This document shows positions 61,106 to 64,000 of a stretch of 64,000 nucleotides of DNA, one piece after another. The DNA is from Adiantum capillus-veneris. Taxonomy: Eukaryota > Streptophyta > Polypodiopsida > Polypodiales > Pteridaceae. The stretch lies in contig CM043947.1 in NCBI GenBank assembly GCA_014529385.2, forward strand, positions 120,976,891-121,040,890, given 5' to 3'. Under the pieces are notes generated by a model. The model made no database searches. It saw only the letters and a program-made list of their open reading frames with translations, and had not been told where the DNA came from. Within the stretch, counting starts at the first letter, position 1, and the number at the start of each line of letters is the position of its first letter. Both the position numbers and the translations under genes were made by a program.

Positions 61106-62182
61106 TTGAGGAAAAGGATCGGCAATTCAACCCCCAAATCCAAGCCAGCACGCAAAGCTATCGACCCAAAGACCCTCATTTTCCTTTCTTCCACACTACA
61201 CGGTGGGTCTTCATCCGGCCTGATTTGTCGCCAAAGGCCTCTTAGGATCCAAAGAAGAAGGAAGAGGTGGATGTCGCCGTTACCTAATTCTTTTATCAAA
61301 CCATATCCCATTTGCACGGCTCGGTAAGCTTTATCGATTTTCTTTCTCGTTTCTTTCGTTCTCTTCATTTCCGCCACTATGATCTCTAAACTATGAATAA
61401 TGACACTAGCATCTTCCATGTGTGATCAAAATAGGTCGGAGTATTGAAAAGTTGTGGTGCAACAGATAAGAGAGTATGGCACACGCTATGTGCCACCATC
61501 TTCAGAAGCTCACGAAACCACTTTAATCGATTGAGAGAAGGCGGTCGTGGAGCAGCAACGCTCAATATTTCAACTCCTTTCGGCAAAACATGGCGTTTCC
61601 CTCATTGCCGACGGGTAGAGCGATACGAGGAAGAGATCCATTCATGGCCTCGTCACATACTCGAGTGGAGAGATGTACTTTGTGCACTTTCATAGAGTTT
61701 CAAGTCCCCCCGGTGCCGATGTCCTCGCCGCAAAGTGGACAACAACCATAGAGACAATCAAGGAGTAACATGTAAAGGCTTTTGTCACAGATGGGAAGAC
61801 ATCAAACAGCGAAGCAGCAACTATTGTAGAGAGCCACTATACGCATGTCACACTGTACTTTTTGCATGGCACACTGCTTGAACAACCTTTTAAAAGACAT
61901 CGGCAAGCTATAATGGATCGCACCAATGCAATGAAGATTGAGCCCTTCATCAACAATCACAATTTCATTCGGTGCGAGTACCTCAAGAGGTCGGGCGACA
62001 AAGTGTTCTTCAAGTATTCAGACACCCGCTTCGTGTTCAACTTTCTCCTCGGGCGCACGTTGTCTCAATGTCAAAATGCGGTCCAACAAGTTTTCATCGG
62101 TGATGAGTTCACCACTTCCCCCTATGCAAAGACTGTTGCAGAGATTTTGTACAAAGAGAAGGCAGAGGATCTTGAGTTCTGG
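61106..62182 (+). pseudogene. hAT-type (DUF659) transposase gene with intron, decayed
   Basis: Exon 1 ends KPYPICTAR at 61323, a GTAAGC donor follows, and an intron of ~111 bp ends ...AAAATAG at 61434. Exon 2 then reads SEY-stop-KVVVQQIREYGTRYVPPSSEAHETTLID in the matching phase. The frame stays open to 62182 except for stops where DUF659 proteins have Trp or other residues: TGA 61445, TGA at ~61530, TAG in ADG-stop-SD (Trp expected) and TAA before HVKAFVTDGKTSNSE. Recognisable DUF659/hAT motifs are P-P-S-S...TTLID, GVSLIADGWSD-like, VTDGKTSNSEAATIVESHYTHVTLYFLHG and FINNH..IRCEYLKRSG...TRF. It is cut by the A2 LTR. N-terminal BED finger not recognised. Confidence 0.65.
61324..61434 (+). other. 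Probable spliceosomal intron of the hAT-type gene
   Basis: GTAAGC donor, T-rich interior (tttctttctcgtttctttcgttc) and AATAG acceptor. Removing it joins ...ICTAR to SEYWK-like sequence with correct phase, the place of the conserved ARSPYW-like motif of DUF659 proteins. Confidence 0.55.
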
Positions 62183-63412
62183 TGTCACGTGGCACATCCA
62201 ACCCTATGAGTCCGTGGACAAGCTACCGCACGACAAGGGTTCAGTAAGTACAGTCAGTCTAGATTTAGAAGTGATCTGGCACTTTTGTGAGTCTGTTCGC
62301 AGACCGTGCATGTCCAGTCACTTATATTAGATGCATATCCTCAGGTTGCACACAACATGATCATAAGCATTCCCATCAGAATCCACCAGAATCCATCAGG
62401 GGAATTTTCCAATGCATTTAGCCTATTTTACCTATTTTTGACATTTTTCACTTATTATTTTTAAGTGACTTTTGTTGGAAAGTAGGTAGGGCAAATTGAG
62501 TAAGTTTGTATATAAGCAAACCTAGACTAGCACTAATTGGCAGAAGAGGCAGCAAGAGCACACGCTCAAAAGGCACCTTCTCAGCAGAACCCCCCAAGAG
62601 ACCTAGCGTTTTTGGAGCAGATCCAATACCTAGCGTTTTCAACACCAGTCAGCCAGCGATTTGCACTTGCAGACTCCAGCGACAGCAGGACATCAGACCA
62701 GTCCAACGTTTTGCATTGGCAAGACAAACCGCGACAGATTCCAGATTTTCAGCCCTAGCATTTTTGCATCTCTTCACACCCTAGTGTTTTGCAGATTCTC
62801 CGCGACGGAAACTCAAGAACCATCAGCGTTTTCAGTTTTCAGCCTTTAGACACCGCAGATCAAGTCCCGAATCTCGCAGATCTCACCTTCCCGCAACAGT
62901 TCCTCGCCGCACGATCAGTTTCCACAAGGTTTACAATTTCAGCCTGGAAAACGCAGATTTCAGCATCTGCGTTTTCAGCGCGTCGTCATTGCATCGTTGC
63001 CATCGACATCGTCGCCAACATATAGTCAAAATTCAGCAGATAAAGATTTGCAAATTTCAGCCCTTAGCGTTTTCAGATTTCAGACCGTCTCGTCGTCGTC
63101 CTCATCGTCGTGAACATCGTTGGCAAGTCCAAGCATTGTAGAGATTTGTGCAATCATAAGTAGAACACTTTCGCCATAGAGAGTGGAGCCTTCCGAGGAG
63201 GGTTTTACGTCTCTGGTGTCGTATTCTCTTCTCTCTCTATCTCTCAGTCTCATACACTTGCACGCACAGTGTCCATTCACTTTGTTTGTGATAGTTGCAC
63301 TCTCACTAAGAACAAAAGGCTCTCCCTTCCATAAGAACAAAAGGAACCTTGAGCACTGTTCGGAGCACTCATCTTGAGCAAAGTTCAAACATTCATTCCG
63401 CTACACCTAACA
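62183..63412 (+). repeat. 5' LTR of a second A-family element (A2)
   Basis: 1230 bp, TGTCACGTGGC ... CACCTAACA. TATA box 62509-62516, GCGTTTT words downstream. It inserted in the hAT-type gene and is homologous to the LTRs of A. Its 3' LTR lies outside the window, so the target duplication cannot be checked. Confidence 0.9.
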
Positions 63413-63413
63413 T

Positions 63414-63425
63414 TGGTATAAGAGC
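63414..63425 (+). other. Primer-binding site of A2
   Basis: TGGTATAAGAGC, one mismatch (C to A) to the initiator-Met complement present in A. Confidence 0.85.
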
Positions 63426-64000
63426 TTTGGCAGTGTTAAGTATCACTCAAGCAAAGAACCACAAGAATCACAATAATTTTTTTTTGCTTGTTGAGGTCGC
63501 ACGAACCCAAGTTCGCTTGGGCATGTCGATTCCTAATCGTGTTTCTGAAGAGTGACAGGAATCCCAAAAAAGAAGGGCTTGTCCAGCCTCCCCTTGTGCC
63601 TCTTTTCACTCATTGAGAGCGGACCGTGCACTTAGCGGCAAGCCAATCGACGTGAGGTGGGAAAAAGCAACCTTGGTGTGAGTGCAAGGCCGCTAAGGGG
63701 TGCGCCCGCGGAAAAGAGCCGAACTCGGGTGAAGAGAAGATCCTTCTCAAACACAGATTGTAAGCGAAAGAAAACCTCAAGAACCCCAAGAACCTCAAGA
63801 CCCTCAAGAACTCAAGACCCTCAAGAACCCCAGACCCAAGTTCCTCGTGAACTTAAGAACCCAAGACTTCAGTGGATGGTGATTGGTCATCACTCGAAGC
63901 GGAATGGATACTTCGCTTGGAGGTGATGAGCATGAGAGAGGCAAAGAAGAATTTTCCCCACCAGGAGGTTTTTTCGACCCTCCCCCTTCCCCATCTACGT
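63426..64000 (+). other. Leader of A2 (runs off the window)
   Basis: Homologous to 14077-14630 of A. It has the AAGAACC-type repeats at 63773-63865 and, before 63765, a ~60-base stretch ('gtgtgagtgcaaggccgctaagg') not present in A. The coiled-coil ORF would start just beyond the end. Confidence 0.85.

Noticed and set aside
60985-61419. 144-codon minus-strand frame with a hydrophobic middle, looking like a small membrane protein
   Set aside because: It is antisense to the hAT-type gene's first exon and intron and runs into the LTR end at 61052.
1-64000. CRISPR arrays, bacterial operons, rRNA or tRNA genes
   Set aside because: None seen; the tRNA-like matches are primer-binding sites of retroelements.

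Overview
This is nuclear DNA from a land plant, with no sign of bacterial or organellar sequence. The evidence is nested Ty3/gypsy and Ty1/copia retrotransposons, primer-binding sites matching initiator-Met tRNA, a hAT-type MITE and a DUF659 transposase with a spliceosomal-type intron. The density of nested elements suggests a large, repeat-rich genome; I cannot name the species. I found no convincing ordinary host gene, rRNA, tRNA or CRISPR array. Element letters A to M are labels made up for this window.

Layout. 1-1 kb: 3' end and LTR of a decayed + strand gypsy element (L). 1.1-3.36 kb: decayed LTR-like sequence (K and J family). 3.36-39.97 kb: one six-level nest in which every insertion has a recognisable 5-bp target duplication. 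H (short non-autonomous LTR element, ATGAT) holds C (gypsy, ATTGC), which holds A (non-autonomous LTR element, TAGAA), which holds B (gypsy chromovirus, CACTT), which holds G (copia, TTCAG), which holds D (gypsy chromovirus, CATGC). D is youngest: its two 1.47-kb LTRs differ at only about ten visible places. LTR similarity falls outward to H. 39.97-45.54 kb: remnants of minus-strand LTR elements (J and others), a 173-bp hAT-type MITE with 8-bp target duplications, microsatellites and a tandem repeat. 45.54-59.29 kb: gypsy element E (+), split by a complete gypsy element F (-) and by a solo LTR of the C family inside its gag. 59.29-61.05 kb: a LINE ORF1-like remnant, a GA microsatellite and another LTR fragment. 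61.05-62.18 kb: a decayed hAT/DUF659 transposase gene. 62.18-64 kb: 5' LTR and leader of a second A-family element (A2).

How the genes work together. Gypsy elements encode Gag, protease, reverse transcriptase, RNase H and integrase, with a C-terminal chromodomain in B, D, F and probably C, E and L. The copia element has the order Gag-PR-IN-RT-RH. Nearly all are interrupted by stops or frameshifts. A and H lack pol and would have depended on proteins from other elements. Points most worth a second look: the A and H/J families, the extra 5' ORF and 9 x 21-bp LTR minisatellite of F, the GCGTTTT-rich LTRs shared by unrelated families, and the hAT pair (MITE plus DUF659 remnant).
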